A stretch of DNA of 64,000 bases from Streptomyces sp. A012304 (GCF_026008495.1 NZ_BQUN01000001.1:1-64000), one strand, 5' to 3'. Positions 53,418 to 63,117 are shown, numbered from the stretch's first letter. A program made the numbers and translations. Notes: generated by a model not told the origin, from the letters alone.

Positions 53418-54319
53418 ACAACACCCTCACCCTGGTCTGCTGGAACTTCGAGAACAACGGAAAGAGCGACCCCCAGCGTCGGCGCGCCGGCGACGAGCTG
53501 CTCCGGTCGCTGAACGCCGACATCATCTTCCGCCAGGAACTGTGGGACGCCGGCGCCGACGGCAAGGTCATCTTCAACGAGCAGATCCGCACCCTGGGGC
53601 TGCAGGGCGTCCTCGGCGAGGGGTCCTGCACGGCCCTCTTCTACAACCCGGCGAAGTTCTCCGTCGTCCGGGACTGGACCCAGAGCCGGGCACCGCACTA
53701 CGTCATGCTGCCCACCGCCCTCACGCTCCGCCACGAGGCCGCCGGGCCCAACGCGCTGCCCTTCAACGCGATCTCGTACCACCTCAACTACGCCAGCGCC
53801 GAGCAGCGCCTGCTGGAAGCGGAGTGGCTGACCACCTGGGCTGACAAGGGCTGGGCCATGCCCGACGGACACCGCCACACCCTCCCCGCGATCTACGCTG
53901 GCGACAACAACTCCTACCCCACCGGTTCGCGAGGCGACCTGCCGCTGCCGGACCTCTCCACCGTCAAGAACCTGCCTCACCGCCTCCACCGCTCGTACGC
54001 CGGACCGTCCGGCCAGCGCGTGCCCGACACCCGGCCCGACACCGCGTTGCGCACAGCCGGCCTCGAGGACGCGGCGCTGTACCGGGCGACCGCCCCGCAC
54101 GGCGACCCGCGCGCGCTTTCCCGCACCGTCAACGCCTGTGACACCCACGGCCCCGACAGTCGAGTCGACCGCGCCTACCTCACCCCCGAGCTGCTGCCGG
54201 CCATCACCGGATTCGATGTGATCGAGGTCGACGAGGACCTCTCCGACCACCACATCCTGCGCCTGACCCTCGACAGCGACCAGCTCAGCAGCATCCTCAA
54301 CCAGCCGGTGGGTGTCTGA
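53414..54319 (+). CDS. Endonuclease/exonuclease/phosphatase-family protein 3
   Basis: 301 residues; ATG 53414 overlaps the EEP2 stop (ATGA). Motifs: VCWNFENNG, IIFRQELWD, ISYHLNYAS, IYAGDNNSYPT, RVDRAYL and LSDHHILRL, all catalytic residues intact. The open frame continues 66 codons past its TGA (to 54520) with moderate coding bias, which may be chance. It closes the coupled block. Confidence 0.85.
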   Translation: MNNTLTLVCWNFENNGKSDPQRRRAGDELLRSLNADIIFRQELWDAGADGKVIFNEQIRTLGLQGVLGEGSCTALFYNPAKFSVVRDWTQSRAPHYVMLPTALTLRHEAAGPNALPFNAISYHLNYASAEQRLLEAEWLTTWADKGWAMPDGHRHTLPAIYAGDNNSYPTGSRGDLPLPDLSTVKNLPHRLHRSYAGPSGQRVPDTRPDTALRTAGLEDAALYRATAPHGDPRALSRTVNACDTHGPDSRVDRAYLTPELLPAITGFDVIEVDEDLSDHHILRLTLDSDQLSSILNQPVGV

Positions 54320-54596
54320 CTCCAGGGCCTGCGCGAACGACTCGCCAAGAAGAACCCGTTATCCGGCCCACCGCCGCGCACGGAGGAACCCGTCCTGGCT
54401 GGGAGCCGGCCCGGCCCGTCTCCGGGACCGGGCGGTGACGGTGCCACCCCTCCACCGCCACAGCGGCTCGGCATCGCCCAGGGCATCCGCGGCTTCACCC
54501 CCCAGCGGCGGCCCACTTAGCCCCGTTAGCACCCGCTTTCGTAGGAAGTCTCCATGATCCGCTTCACCGCCCCTGTACCTCTTCAGGGGGCTCGCC

Positions 54597-55481
54597 ATGC
54601 CTGACGCCCTCACCTTGCGGTCGTGCACACCGCCATGCGGTTTTCCCTCCGTGTCGCAGCTGCTGGTCGGCGCCCTCCTGCGCCACCACCGCAGCGTGAA
54701 AGGCCTCTCCGTCGCACAGGCCGGACGGCTTGCCGGGATACCCACCTCTCGTGTGAGCCAGACCGAGCTGGCGCGGCAGCTGCTGAGCGAACGCGTCACG
54801 CGCTCCCTGCTGGAGGTGTACGGCGCGCCGGAGGAGGAGATGCATTACGCCGCTGCCCTGGTGGAACGGAGCGGGAGCGACCATGTGCACGAGGCCGGTG
54901 CCGAACCGCTGGGGAGCGGGGCGTGGGCGGCGGCCTTGAGGGGTGCCAGCCGGGAGACCGTGATCTTCACGACGGGCCCTCTCCAGCCGGCGTTTCACGC
55001 TGCGGCGGCCGTCGTCGCCCCAAGCCCTCAGCAGGCCCGCTGGACTGCGACGCTGCTGCTGCACGAACCCGCTTTGGACTGGCTCTCAGCCGAACAGCTT
55101 GCTCAGCTGGTCGGCCTCCTCGACGCCCAAGCGCTCAGCGTCCGGCTGGTCCCGGCCAGCTTCAGGATCGAGCCGGGGGTGGTGACCCAGTGGACCCTCA
55201 CGGCGCGGGGCTGGGACGGACGCGCGGCACAACGCGAGCGGCGCCAGCTGTACGTCGCGCACGCGACCGGACAGCCGTCCCTGGTGCGCAACGGTCCCCC
55301 CGCTCGCCGGGAGCGGCAGGTGCTCGAGGCCGCGGCCCAGCGGGCACTCTCGGTGGCGATCAGCGCTCACGAGCTCCGGCAAGCCATGCAGGGAGGCGGG
55401 CCATGGGCGCCACACGCCCGTCGGCACGGTCAGGCCGGAGCCCGTGGGGCCGATGCGGACTTCAGGAGGGCGGCGTGCTGA
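54597..55481 (+). CDS. XRE regulator with DUF5753-like region
   Basis: 294 residues from ATG 54597. N-terminal HTH (about 18-70: LLVGALLRHHRSVKGLSVAQ, AGRLAGIPTSRVSQTE), then a DUF5753-like domain (about 85-280: TLLLHEPALDWLSAEQLAQL, LDAQALSVRLVPASF). It resembles WhiJ-type regulators but is diverged and lacks an adjacent DUF397 gene. It overlaps the broken ATPase gene by 7 bases. Confidence 0.72.
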   Translation: MPDALTLRSCTPPCGFPSVSQLLVGALLRHHRSVKGLSVAQAGRLAGIPTSRVSQTELARQLLSERVTRSLLEVYGAPEEEMHYAAALVERSGSDHVHEAGAEPLGSGAWAAALRGASRETVIFTTGPLQPAFHAAAAVVAPSPQQARWTATLLLHEPALDWLSAEQLAQLVGLLDAQALSVRLVPASFRIEPGVVTQWTLTARGWDGRAAQRERRQLYVAHATGQPSLVRNGPPARRERQVLEAAAQRALSVAISAHELRQAMQGGGPWAPHARRHGQAGARGADADFRRAAC

Positions 55482-56945
55482 ACGCTCTCCCACCAGGCAG
55501 GCGCGGCCCCTCCTGCGAGGGCGATCGATGCCGCGACATATCCGTGGACGACGTAATCCTCGGCACCGTCCTCCGTGCCGCGCGCGAGCGGGCCGACATC
55601 TCCCCGGCTCGAGCCGCCGCCTACCTCAAACTGCCCGAGACACGGATCCGCCGCCGGGAGGCAGGCCGGGCGGCGTGGTCCCACGCGCACGCGCTGGCCC
55701 TGACACGCTGCTACGGGCTCGCCGACGAGGACCTGGACGAGCTGGAGCGGCTGCTCGCCCCCGAGCACCAGCACGTCGTGGCCGACTTTGGCGCGGGCCG
55801 ATACCAGCGGCTGGCCGCGGTGGAGGAGCGTGCCGCGTGGTGGAGGTCAGTTACGGCCGAGCGCTCCAGTCGGCCGGTTGCGGTGCTCGTGGACAACGCC
55901 GTCGCGGCGGATCAGGTGCGCGCGCTACTGCCCGGCGGGCGCCAACACCTGCTCGTGGTCACCAGTCGGACGCCGCTGACTGATCTCGGTCGCAACGGAG
56001 CCCACCACCTCCTTCAGCCGTTCTCCCCCGCAGCCGCCCAGGAATACCTGACGACCGTTGCCGGCGAACACCGCGTCGCTGGCGACCGACAGGGCGCGCA
56101 CGCCATTGCCTCCCTGGCTGCCGGGCTTCCCCTCTCCCTCGCCCTGGCCGGGACCGTACTGACCTCCCACCCCGACCGCTCCCTGGCCGAGCTGGCCACC
56201 GCACTGACCCACAGGCGCCAGCAGGTCATCGCCTCGACGCACGGCCTAACCCCCTTCGGAGTCGCCATGAACAGCTCCCTGAGCGAGGCCTACTGGGGCC
56301 TGCCCCGCCCGAGCGCCCGCATCTTCCGCAGCATGGGCCACCTCTCCCCCTACGACCTGGACGCGGCAGTAACCGCCGCCGTCTGCGGCCTCCCACTGGA
56401 GAAGGCCGAGGAGGAGCTGGCCGCCCTCGCGGGCGCCGGCCTCCTGATCACGGTGCGCGAAGACGCGGCCCGGGGCACGGTGTACGGCTTCCACGACGAG
56501 GTCCGCGCGTACGCCCGGCACCGGGCGGTGGCCGAGGCGACGGACGGTGAACTCGACGAGCAGACCCGCTGCGGTCTCGATTTCTACCTGGCCACCCTCA
56601 CCTCAGCCGAGTACGAACTGACCGCACGACGCTCCTCCAGGTCCGAGACGCCTCCGATGCGGCCCGAGCCCTGGCCTGGCTCGGACGCGCGCGTTCCATG
56701 TCTGGTGACCACGACACCGCCGAAACGAGGGACGACAGGCCGTCGCCGAGTGCACTGCTGCCCGCTCTCCGCGCTGGACGGCCCGCAGCCTCGAACTTCT
56801 CGGACGCACCTTGCAAGACGCCGGCCGAAGCGACCAGGCCCGAGCAGCGTTCGAACAGTCGCTCCGGCTCTACACATCTATCAGCCCACACGAAGCCGAC
56901 CGTGTCCGCCGCCTGCTCCCACCATCTCTGACCTCCCCTGAATAG
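55475..56945 (+). pseudogene. Frameshifted HTH-ATPase-TPR regulator
   Basis: Starts at GTG 55475 behind AGGAGGG. N-terminal HTH (ARERADISPARAAAYLKLPE), then an NB-ARC-like region (LLVVTSRTPLTDLGRNGAHH, AIASLAAGLPLSLALAGTVL) without a visible P-loop. Coding sequence breaks near 56630 (continues as LLQVRDASDAARALAWLGRA one frame over) and again near 56735 (continues as LELLGRTLQDAGRSDQARAA, a TPR) to the stop TAG at 56943-56945. Two indels therefore disrupt a former AfsR/SARP-like ATPase regulator of about 490 residues. The first 385 residues could still be made, with a foreign tail ending at 56941. Confidence 0.7.
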
Positions 56946-56967
56946 ACGGAACGAAGGCAGCTGACTT

Positions 56968-57705
56968 ATGAGAGAAGATCCCCGCCTGTTCCTCCCCACC
57001 GCTCACCGCATGCCCGAGATCGCGGGAGAAGGCGTTGCGATGTCTGATCCGCGGGTCGTCGCCGTGCGGGTCGCCGATTGTGGGGAGCCGCTGGTGTCTC
57101 TACGCGACGATGACCGGTTCTTGATCGACGAGCGCAGGGCCACAGCCACCGAGACGTTTGCCATGATTCGCTCAGGCTTGGTCGACCAACTCTGGATGGC
57201 TGAGAAGTACCTGCGCGAGCGCGGCCGAAGACTACGCGTCGTCGAGTGCTACCGGCCACCGACCCAGCAGAGCCAATATTTCCAGGAGGAGATGTCGCGG
57301 CTGGCCGCCCTGCATCCGGAATTGACGTCCGATCAGCTCACCGAGTTGGCCGGACGGTACGTGTCTCCGCCCTGGGTCGCTCCGCACAGCTGCGGCGGCG
57401 CGGTCGATGTCACCCTCGCCTCCCCGGACGGAACCGAGCTGGACATCGGCTACCGGATCAACACCGCACCCCCAAGGCCCGGCGAAATGTCATTCCTGGA
57501 TGCTCATGCCCTTCCTGAGGAGGCTCGCGCCAACAGAATGCTGCTGCTTGCGGCTATGACCCACGGCGGCTGGATACCTCATTGGTACGAGAGTTGGCAC
57601 TTTGAGATCGGCACGAGGTTCGCGGCTCTAATGTCCGACCTGGACAAATCCGTGTACGGGGTGATAGCCGATCCACATGCGGAATCTTTGGGACTATCCG
57701 ACTGA
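56968..57705 (+). CDS. VanX-like D-Ala-D-Ala dipeptidase (M15D)
   Basis: 245 residues from ATG 56968. Zinc peptidase motifs: VVECYRPPTQQSQYF, PHSCGGAVDVTL (the SxHxxGxAxD box) and HWYESWHFEIG (ExxWH). The family cleaves D-Ala-D-Ala, giving cell-wall recycling or glycopeptide resistance. No vanH or vanA relative is nearby, so resistance is not implied. No signal peptide, matching cytoplasmic VanX. Confidence 0.82.
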   Translation: MREDPRLFLPTAHRMPEIAGEGVAMSDPRVVAVRVADCGEPLVSLRDDDRFLIDERRATATETFAMIRSGLVDQLWMAEKYLRERGRRLRVVECYRPPTQQSQYFQEEMSRLAALHPELTSDQLTELAGRYVSPPWVAPHSCGGAVDVTLASPDGTELDIGYRINTAPPRPGEMSFLDAHALPEEARANRMLLLAAMTHGGWIPHWYESWHFEIGTRFAALMSDLDKSVYGVIADPHAESLGLSD

Positions 57706-57912
57706 ACGTCAGAGGCGTCCATGCCAGGCCAAGCCCCGCTGCACCCCTGCTACCCCGAAGGGACTTGCGGTCAGGGGCCTACACTCGGTCAGCCGATACT
57801 TGACCAGTTGCCGAGAGCAATGCGCGGGCTTACCAAGAAAACCGGGCGCGTATGACCTCGCCTGTTCACGGCTGACAGGGCGCCAGCCCGCATCCTGCCT
57901 GCGGGGCAACCA

Positions 57913-58296
57913 TCAAAGGGCGCCCCGCAGCCACTGATCGTGTTCCGCTGCGAGCAGCTCCTCGTCAACGCGTTCTTGGCGCAGTGACTCGACCCATGCC
58001 GCAACGAGCCCGCCGAAAACATCAAGATTCTCTGGACCCATCTTCTCGTCCACTGAGAATAGTGCAATCAGCTCAGCTGCGGCCGAGTTTCGGCGAGAAC
58101 ACTGGGGGCATAACAAGGTCTCGCGAATGCCTAGGACATCGTCTCCGCTTTGATTCTTCCACGAGTGCCTGTACTGGACGAGAAGTAGCCCAGGAGTGCC
58201 GCAGGCCAGACAGTCCGACACATCAGCGATCTTGACGAATAACTCATCATGACCGGTGAGGACAGAAGTCCTTGTAGTCCGATTTCCGTCGGTCAC
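57913..58296 (-). CDS. Cysteine-motif protein coupled to dnaE, two TTA codons
   Basis: 127 residues from GTG 58296, which overlaps the dnaE stop as GTGA. Two CxxC pairs, DCLACGTPG and LLCPQCSRR, make a zinc-ribbon-like head; the rest is helical and acidic (VAAWVESLRQERVDEELLAA). TTA codons lie at 58240-58242 (codon 19) and 58111-58113 (codon 62), so translation should need bldA tRNA. Function is unknown. Coupling suggests it is made in step with the polymerase. Confidence 0.65.
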   Translation of the reverse strand: MTDGNRTTRTSVLTGHDELFVKIADVSDCLACGTPGLLLVQYRHSWKNQSGDDVLGIRETLLCPQCSRRNSAAAELIALFSVDEKMGPENLDVFGGLVAAWVESLRQERVDEELLAAEHDQWLRGAL

Positions 58297-61200
58297 GCCA
58301 CACCTTGCCAAGCATCCGGCCCGAACGTGCCCTTGATGTCGGACGCCAGCGAGGCAGCGTCGACTTGCGCTGCCAAGGCAAAGACAGTCGTCTTCTGCGG
58401 GCCACGGACAGACAAGTGGACAGGGCTGTCGCCGGGGTGCGCGTGCAGGATGCGTTTCAGGTCCGCGACAGTCTGGTCGGAGACACGATGAAGGGGAAGC
58501 GCTAGGCGCACAGGGGGTTTTCCGCCGTGCTCGGCGCTAGATACGTCCAAGACCGAGAGCTCCCTACCAAAGATATTCAGGGTGCCGTCTCGGTCCTCGA
58601 TCTTTCCCTTGACTGAAATTACGTTGTCTTCAGTCAGAGCGTGAGCAACGAGTTGGTAGACGGCGGGGAAGAAGAGCACCTCAATAGACCCTGTAGGGTC
58701 TGCGAGGTTGGCGATTGCCCAGTTGTTTCCCTGCTTGGTCATCTTCCGCTGGACGCCGGTGATCAGGCCGGCAAGCTGAACGTCTCCTTGGGTCCGTCCG
58801 GAGGCCAAGAGCTCAGCAATCGTGGTGTCCCTGGCCCCGGAGAGGATGTGCTCGGCACCGTCCAGAGGATGCGCTGACACGTACAGGCCCAGCATCTCCC
58901 GCTCGGTAGCGAGAAGTTGCCGACGCGGCCACTCCTGTTCGTCGACAGGGAAGTCGAGCCCGAACCCGGCCCCAGCGTTGTCGGCTTCGCTGCCTCCCAG
59001 CCCGGCGAACAAGTCGTCCTGCCCGTAGGAGGCTGCCTTCTTGACGGGAACGACGGCGTCGATAGCGTCCTCGTGGATCGCGCACAGGCCGCGCCGGGAG
59101 TGGCCGAGGGAATCGAAGGCACCGGCCTTGATCAGCGACTCGATGGCCCGCTTGTTCAGGGCCGGGAGGTCACACTTGTCGAGCATGTCCGTGAACGAGG
59201 AAAACTTCCCCTTGGAACGGCGTGCAGCGACGATGGCCTCGATCACCGCGTCGCCGACGTTGCGAACGGCTCGCATGCCGAAGCGCACGTCGTCGCCGAT
59301 GGCTGTGAACTCTGCGGTCGACTCGTTGACGTCCGGCTGCAGGACACGGACGCCATTCGCACGCGCATCAGCCAGGTAGACGGCTGCCTTGTCCTTGTCG
59401 TCTCCGACTGAAGTCAACAGCGCGGCCATGTACTCGGCGGGATAGTTGGCCTTGAGGTATGCCGTCCAGTAGGAGACCAGGCCGTACCCTGCGGTGTGGG
59501 ACTTGTTGAATGCATAGCCGGAGAACGGCAGCATGACGTCCCAGATGGCTTTGATCGCCTCGTCTGAGTAGCCATTGCTTCTCATGCCGCCCGCGAACTT
59601 GTCCCACTCGGCTGCCAGGACCTCAGGCTTCTTCTTGCCCATGGCCCGGCGGAGCATGTCGGCGCCGCCCAGGGTGTAGCCGGCGAGTTGCCGGGCGATG
59701 GCCATGATCTGCTCTTGGTAGACCAGCAGGTGGTGGGTGGAGCCAAGGATCGGGTCGAGGGCGTCCTTCAGTTCCGGGTGGATTGGAGCGGGTTCCTGCT
59801 TGCCACTCTGCCGAAGTGCGTAGTTGGTGTGGGCGTTGGCAGCCATCGGGCCGGGCCGGTAGAGCGCGAGCGCTACGGCGATGTCCTCGAATCGGGTGGG
59901 CTGCATCAGCTTCAGCAGGGCGCGCATGCCGCCGCCGTCGAGCTGGAAGACGCCGAACGTGTTGCCATCGGACAGGAGCTGGTAGGTCTTGGTGTCGTCC
60001 AAGGGGATGACGACTGTCTCTGGGTCGCCGTCCATCGGATCCACTGTCGCCAGCTTGATTCCGCGGTTTTCCCGGATGTTCTGGATCGCCTGATCGATGA
60101 CACCGAGGTTCCGCAGCCCCAGGAAGTCCATCTTGACCAGCCCCATGTTTTCACAACTGGGGTAGTCGAACCCTGTGATCTTCACGCCGTCCGAGGCGCG
60201 CATATGCAGGGGGATGCGATCCGTCAGGCGGGTCTTGGAGAGGATCACCGCGGCGGCATGCACGCCCGTGCCGCGCATCAGGCCTTCGACACCCTTGGCG
60301 GTGTCCATGACCCTCTTCACATCAGGTTCGTTCTCGTAGAGGGCCCGGATCTCGCCGGCCTCGCCGTACCGGGGGTGCTCGGGGTCCCAGATGCCCGACA
60401 GGGTGATGGTCTTGCCCTGCTGGTCCGGGGGAAGTGCCTTCACGATCCGCTCACCATGGGAGAACGGGTAGCCGAGGATGCGCGAGGAATCCTTGATCGC
60501 GTTCTTCGCCTTGATCCGGCCGAAGGTATTGACCATGGCGGTGTACGCGTCACCGTACTTCTCGGTGACGTACCGGACCATCCGGTCACGCTGGCGGTCG
60601 TCGAAGTCGAGGTCGACGTCCGGCGGGTTGATGCGCTCAGGGTTGAGGAACCGCTCGAACAGAAGGCCGTGTTCAAGCGGGCAGAGTTCGGTGATCCGAG
60701 TGGCGTAGGCGACGATGGATCCGGTTGCCGAGCCACGCCCTGGCCCAACCGGAATTCCGTTGTCGCGCGCGTAGCGGCAGATATCGGCGACGACGAGGAA
60801 GTACGAGGAGAAGCCCATCGGACCGATGATCTTCATCTCGGTCTCGAAGCGTTCCATCACGTGGTCGGGGATGGGATCGCCGTAGCGCATGGCGAGCCCT
60901 TTGAGCACGTCCTTGCGCAGGTACTCCTCCTGCGTCATCCCTTCGGGGACATCAGGAAACTGCGGCATTTCATCGACGTTGTCAAATACGTCGTCGTATG
61001 AGCCGATGCGCTCGGCGATCAGCAAGGTGTTATCGCATGCTTCCGGAAGTTCCGAGAACAGCTCACGCATCTCGGCCGCAGTCTTGAGATAGTAGCCGGT
61101 CCCCTGGAATTTGAATCGGTTGGGGTCGTCCTTGTTTTTACCCACTCCGATGCAAAGGAGGTTGTCGTGCGCCTCCGCGTCGGTCGGATGGACGTAGTGT

Positions 61201-61895
61201 GCGTCGTTGGTTGCCAGCAAGGGAATGCTCAGTTCCTTTGCAAGGCGAAGCAGGCCGTCTCGCACCTCGCGTTCGATGGACAGGCCGTGGTCCATCAACT
61301 CGAGGAAGTAGTTGTCCTTGCCGAAGATGTCCTGGTACGCACCGGCTGTCTCGCGCGCTTCCTCGTACTGCCCCAGGCGCAGGCGGGTCTGGATGGCGCC
61401 CGAGGGGCAGCCAGTGGTGGCGATGATCCCTTGGGGATGCTCGCTGATCAGCTCCATGTCCATGCGCGGCTTGCCAGCAGGGAACTGGCCCGTGTAGGAG
61501 GCCTCCGTGGAGAGATAGAAAAGGTTTCGGAGGCCTTGGACATTTTCTGCCCACATGGTCATGTGAGTGAAGCGGCCACCGCCCGAGACATCCTTTGAAC
61601 CCTCGCCGTCATCACTCATCGCGCGGCGGCCCCCAGGTCCCCAGAATTCCTGCTTCTTATGCCTCCGGGACGAAGGGGCGACGTATGCCTCAATGCCGAT
61701 AATGGGCTTCACGTCGCCGAATCCTTTAGCCACTGACTGAAATTCATAAGCCCCGAACATGTTGCCGTGGTCGCTCATGGCGATTGCCGGCATCCCTTGG
61801 CGCGCGACTTCCTCGAACATGGGCTTCATTCGCTGCGCTCCGTCGAGCATCGAGTACTCGGTGTGATTGTGCAGGTGAACGAAGCTGCTACTCAC
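58293..61895 (-). CDS. dnaE: DNA polymerase III alpha subunit (DnaE1-type)
   Basis: 1200 residues from GTG 61895, chosen because the family begins at SSSFVHLHNHTEYSMLDG and AAGGGAG lies upstream; the open frame extends to 62033. PHP domain at the N-terminus (FVHLHNH, AIAMSDHGNMFGAYEF), palm aspartates in PPDVDLDFDD (about 425-432), fingers and HhH region, and a C-terminal OB fold (LAGLITGVQRKMTKQGNNWA). Length and motifs match actinobacterial DnaE1 rather than the shorter DnaE2/ImuC. It catalyses template-directed DNA synthesis. A housekeeping copy would not be expected among these accessory genes, so it may be a second copy. Confidence 0.92.
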   Translation of the reverse strand: MSSSFVHLHNHTEYSMLDGAQRMKPMFEEVARQGMPAIAMSDHGNMFGAYEFQSVAKGFGDVKPIIGIEAYVAPSSRRHKKQEFWGPGGRRAMSDDGEGSKDVSGGGRFTHMTMWAENVQGLRNLFYLSTEASYTGQFPAGKPRMDMELISEHPQGIIATTGCPSGAIQTRLRLGQYEEARETAGAYQDIFGKDNYFLELMDHGLSIEREVRDGLLRLAKELSIPLLATNDAHYVHPTDAEAHDNLLCIGVGKNKDDPNRFKFQGTGYYLKTAAEMRELFSELPEACDNTLLIAERIGSYDDVFDNVDEMPQFPDVPEGMTQEEYLRKDVLKGLAMRYGDPIPDHVMERFETEMKIIGPMGFSSYFLVVADICRYARDNGIPVGPGRGSATGSIVAYATRITELCPLEHGLLFERFLNPERINPPDVDLDFDDRQRDRMVRYVTEKYGDAYTAMVNTFGRIKAKNAIKDSSRILGYPFSHGERIVKALPPDQQGKTITLSGIWDPEHPRYGEAGEIRALYENEPDVKRVMDTAKGVEGLMRGTGVHAAAVILSKTRLTDRIPLHMRASDGVKITGFDYPSCENMGLVKMDFLGLRNLGVIDQAIQNIRENRGIKLATVDPMDGDPETVVIPLDDTKTYQLLSDGNTFGVFQLDGGGMRALLKLMQPTRFEDIAVALALYRPGPMAANAHTNYALRQSGKQEPAPIHPELKDALDPILGSTHHLLVYQEQIMAIARQLAGYTLGGADMLRRAMGKKKPEVLAAEWDKFAGGMRSNGYSDEAIKAIWDVMLPFSGYAFNKSHTAGYGLVSYWTAYLKANYPAEYMAALLTSVGDDKDKAAVYLADARANGVRVLQPDVNESTAEFTAIGDDVRFGMRAVRNVGDAVIEAIVAARRSKGKFSSFTDMLDKCDLPALNKRAIESLIKAGAFDSLGHSRRGLCAIHEDAIDAVVPVKKAASYGQDDLFAGLGGSEADNAGAGFGLDFPVDEQEWPRRQLLATEREMLGLYVSAHPLDGAEHILSGARDTTIAELLASGRTQGDVQLAGLITGVQRKMTKQGNNWAIANLADPTGSIEVLFFPAVYQLVAHALTEDNVISVKGKIEDRDGTLNIFGRELSVLDVSSAEHGGKPPVRLALPLHRVSDQTVADLKRILHAHPGDSPVHLSVRGPQKTTVFALAAQVDAASLASDIKGTFGPDAWQGVA

Positions 61896-62005
61896 GGTGC
61901 GGTGGCTCCCTTGCGCATTGACTGGCCCGAGCAAGGGTCCCAAGCCTAGCGGGATTTGGCGATCCGTCAGGACGCGACGCACACATCCATGGGCACTGAA
62001 GGAGC

Positions 62006-62021
62006 CACATCTGTTGATGTG
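62006..62021 (+). promoter_or_regulatory. Inverted repeat between dnaE and nitrilase genes
   Basis: CACATC, TGTT, GATGTG: a perfect 6-bp inverted repeat in the divergent intergenic region 61896-62196. A further CACATC occurs at 62178-62183, beside the nitrilase ribosome site. The region is AT-rich and contains TAGATAATG near 62139, a possible -10 element for the nitrilase gene. No LexA box was seen here. Confidence 0.4.
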
Positions 62022-62196
62022 GCGATCACGCAAATTAGGTAGGGCCGCTCCGGCCTGGGGAGATGCCGGCGACAGCGTCTCATCGGCGGATCGGACGCCC
62101 GGGAGCCGCCACCCACATTGCGCCCTAATTTCGATTTGCTAGATAATGTGACGATCCGCACATTTGGTCGTAATGTCCACATCTAGGAAGGCAACC

Positions 62197-63117
62197 GTGC
62201 CCCATTCCACCGCCAGCTCGTCCGCGCCACCGACGCCACGATGGGATCTGCCGCACCACGCAGGCGCGGTTCGTCGTCTACGGCTGGCAGTGGCGCAGAG
62301 CAACGTCCCGGAGGACCCAGCCGACCCTGCGCTCCTTCGGGCGAGCGGGGCTCAGATCCGCTCACTGATGCGTGATGCCGCCGTCGCCGGAGTCAGGTTG
62401 GTCCAGTTTCCCGAGGGGGCGATCGTCTACCCCGACCCGGATGCCATGCCGACTGGTGACCTTGGGAGGGCGAGCTGGGCGAAGGCAGCCTGGGATGTCA
62501 TTGGCGAAGAGGAAGAGTCGATCCGGTTGCTCGCCGGCGAGCTCGGCGTGTGGGTGGCGTTCGGCACCATCCGTCCTCTGCCCACAGCCCCGGCCCCCCG
62601 GAACTCCTTGCTGGTCGTGTCCGACCGGGGAGAGATTGTTGCCAGGTACGACAAGCGGATTCTCTCCCACACCGAGGCCACCCGCCTGTACTCCCCCGGC
62701 AGTGAGCCGGTGGTATTCGAGGTCGACGGCCTGAGGATTGGCTGCGCGCTGTGTATCGAGGCGAACTTCCCCGAGCTGTTTGACCAGTATGAGGCGCTTG
62801 ATGTGGACGCGGTCCTCCTGTCCGTGATGGTGGACGACGCCGCCCGCGCCGTCGTCGCCCAGGCATACGGAACACTCTTCAACTACTGGATCGGCTACTC
62901 GGTGCCCGCGCAATTCGGCCGCACAGCCCCCGCTGGGATCATCGGTCCGGGAGGCCGGTGGCTTGCCCGCTGCCCGGCTACGGACCGTCCAGGCCTGGCT
63001 GTCATGGACCTTGACCTGGACGCCTCAGACCATGACATCACTGTCGGCCTGCGGCTGGCCCGGCCTTGGCGGCGGCTAGCACGCGCGCAGAGCCGCGGGG
63101 CCGGGCTGTTCGACTGA
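62197..63117 (+). CDS. Carbon-nitrogen hydrolase (nitrilase superfamily)
   Basis: 306 residues from GTG 62197 behind AGGAAGG. The catalytic triad is present: Glu73 in VQFPEGA, Lys153 in RYDKRIL, Cys186 in GCALCIEANFPEL. The family hydrolyses amides, nitriles or carbamoyl compounds. Substrate unknown. It is divergent from dnaE. Confidence 0.9.
   Translation: MPHSTASSSAPPTPRWDLPHHAGAVRRLRLAVAQSNVPEDPADPALLRASGAQIRSLMRDAAVAGVRLVQFPEGAIVYPDPDAMPTGDLGRASWAKAAWDVIGEEEESIRLLAGELGVWVAFGTIRPLPTAPAPRNSLLVVSDRGEIVARYDKRILSHTEATRLYSPGSEPVVFEVDGLRIGCALCIEANFPELFDQYEALDVDAVLLSVMVDDAARAVVAQAYGTLFNYWIGYSVPAQFGRTAPAGIIGPGGRWLARCPATDRPGLAVMDLDLDASDHDITVGLRLARPWRRLARAQSRGAGLFD

Noticed and set aside
56968..57705. 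Glycopeptide-resistance cassette at the VanX-like gene
   Set aside because: No VanH, VanA or VanRS relatives nearby; a lone dipeptidase does not support it.
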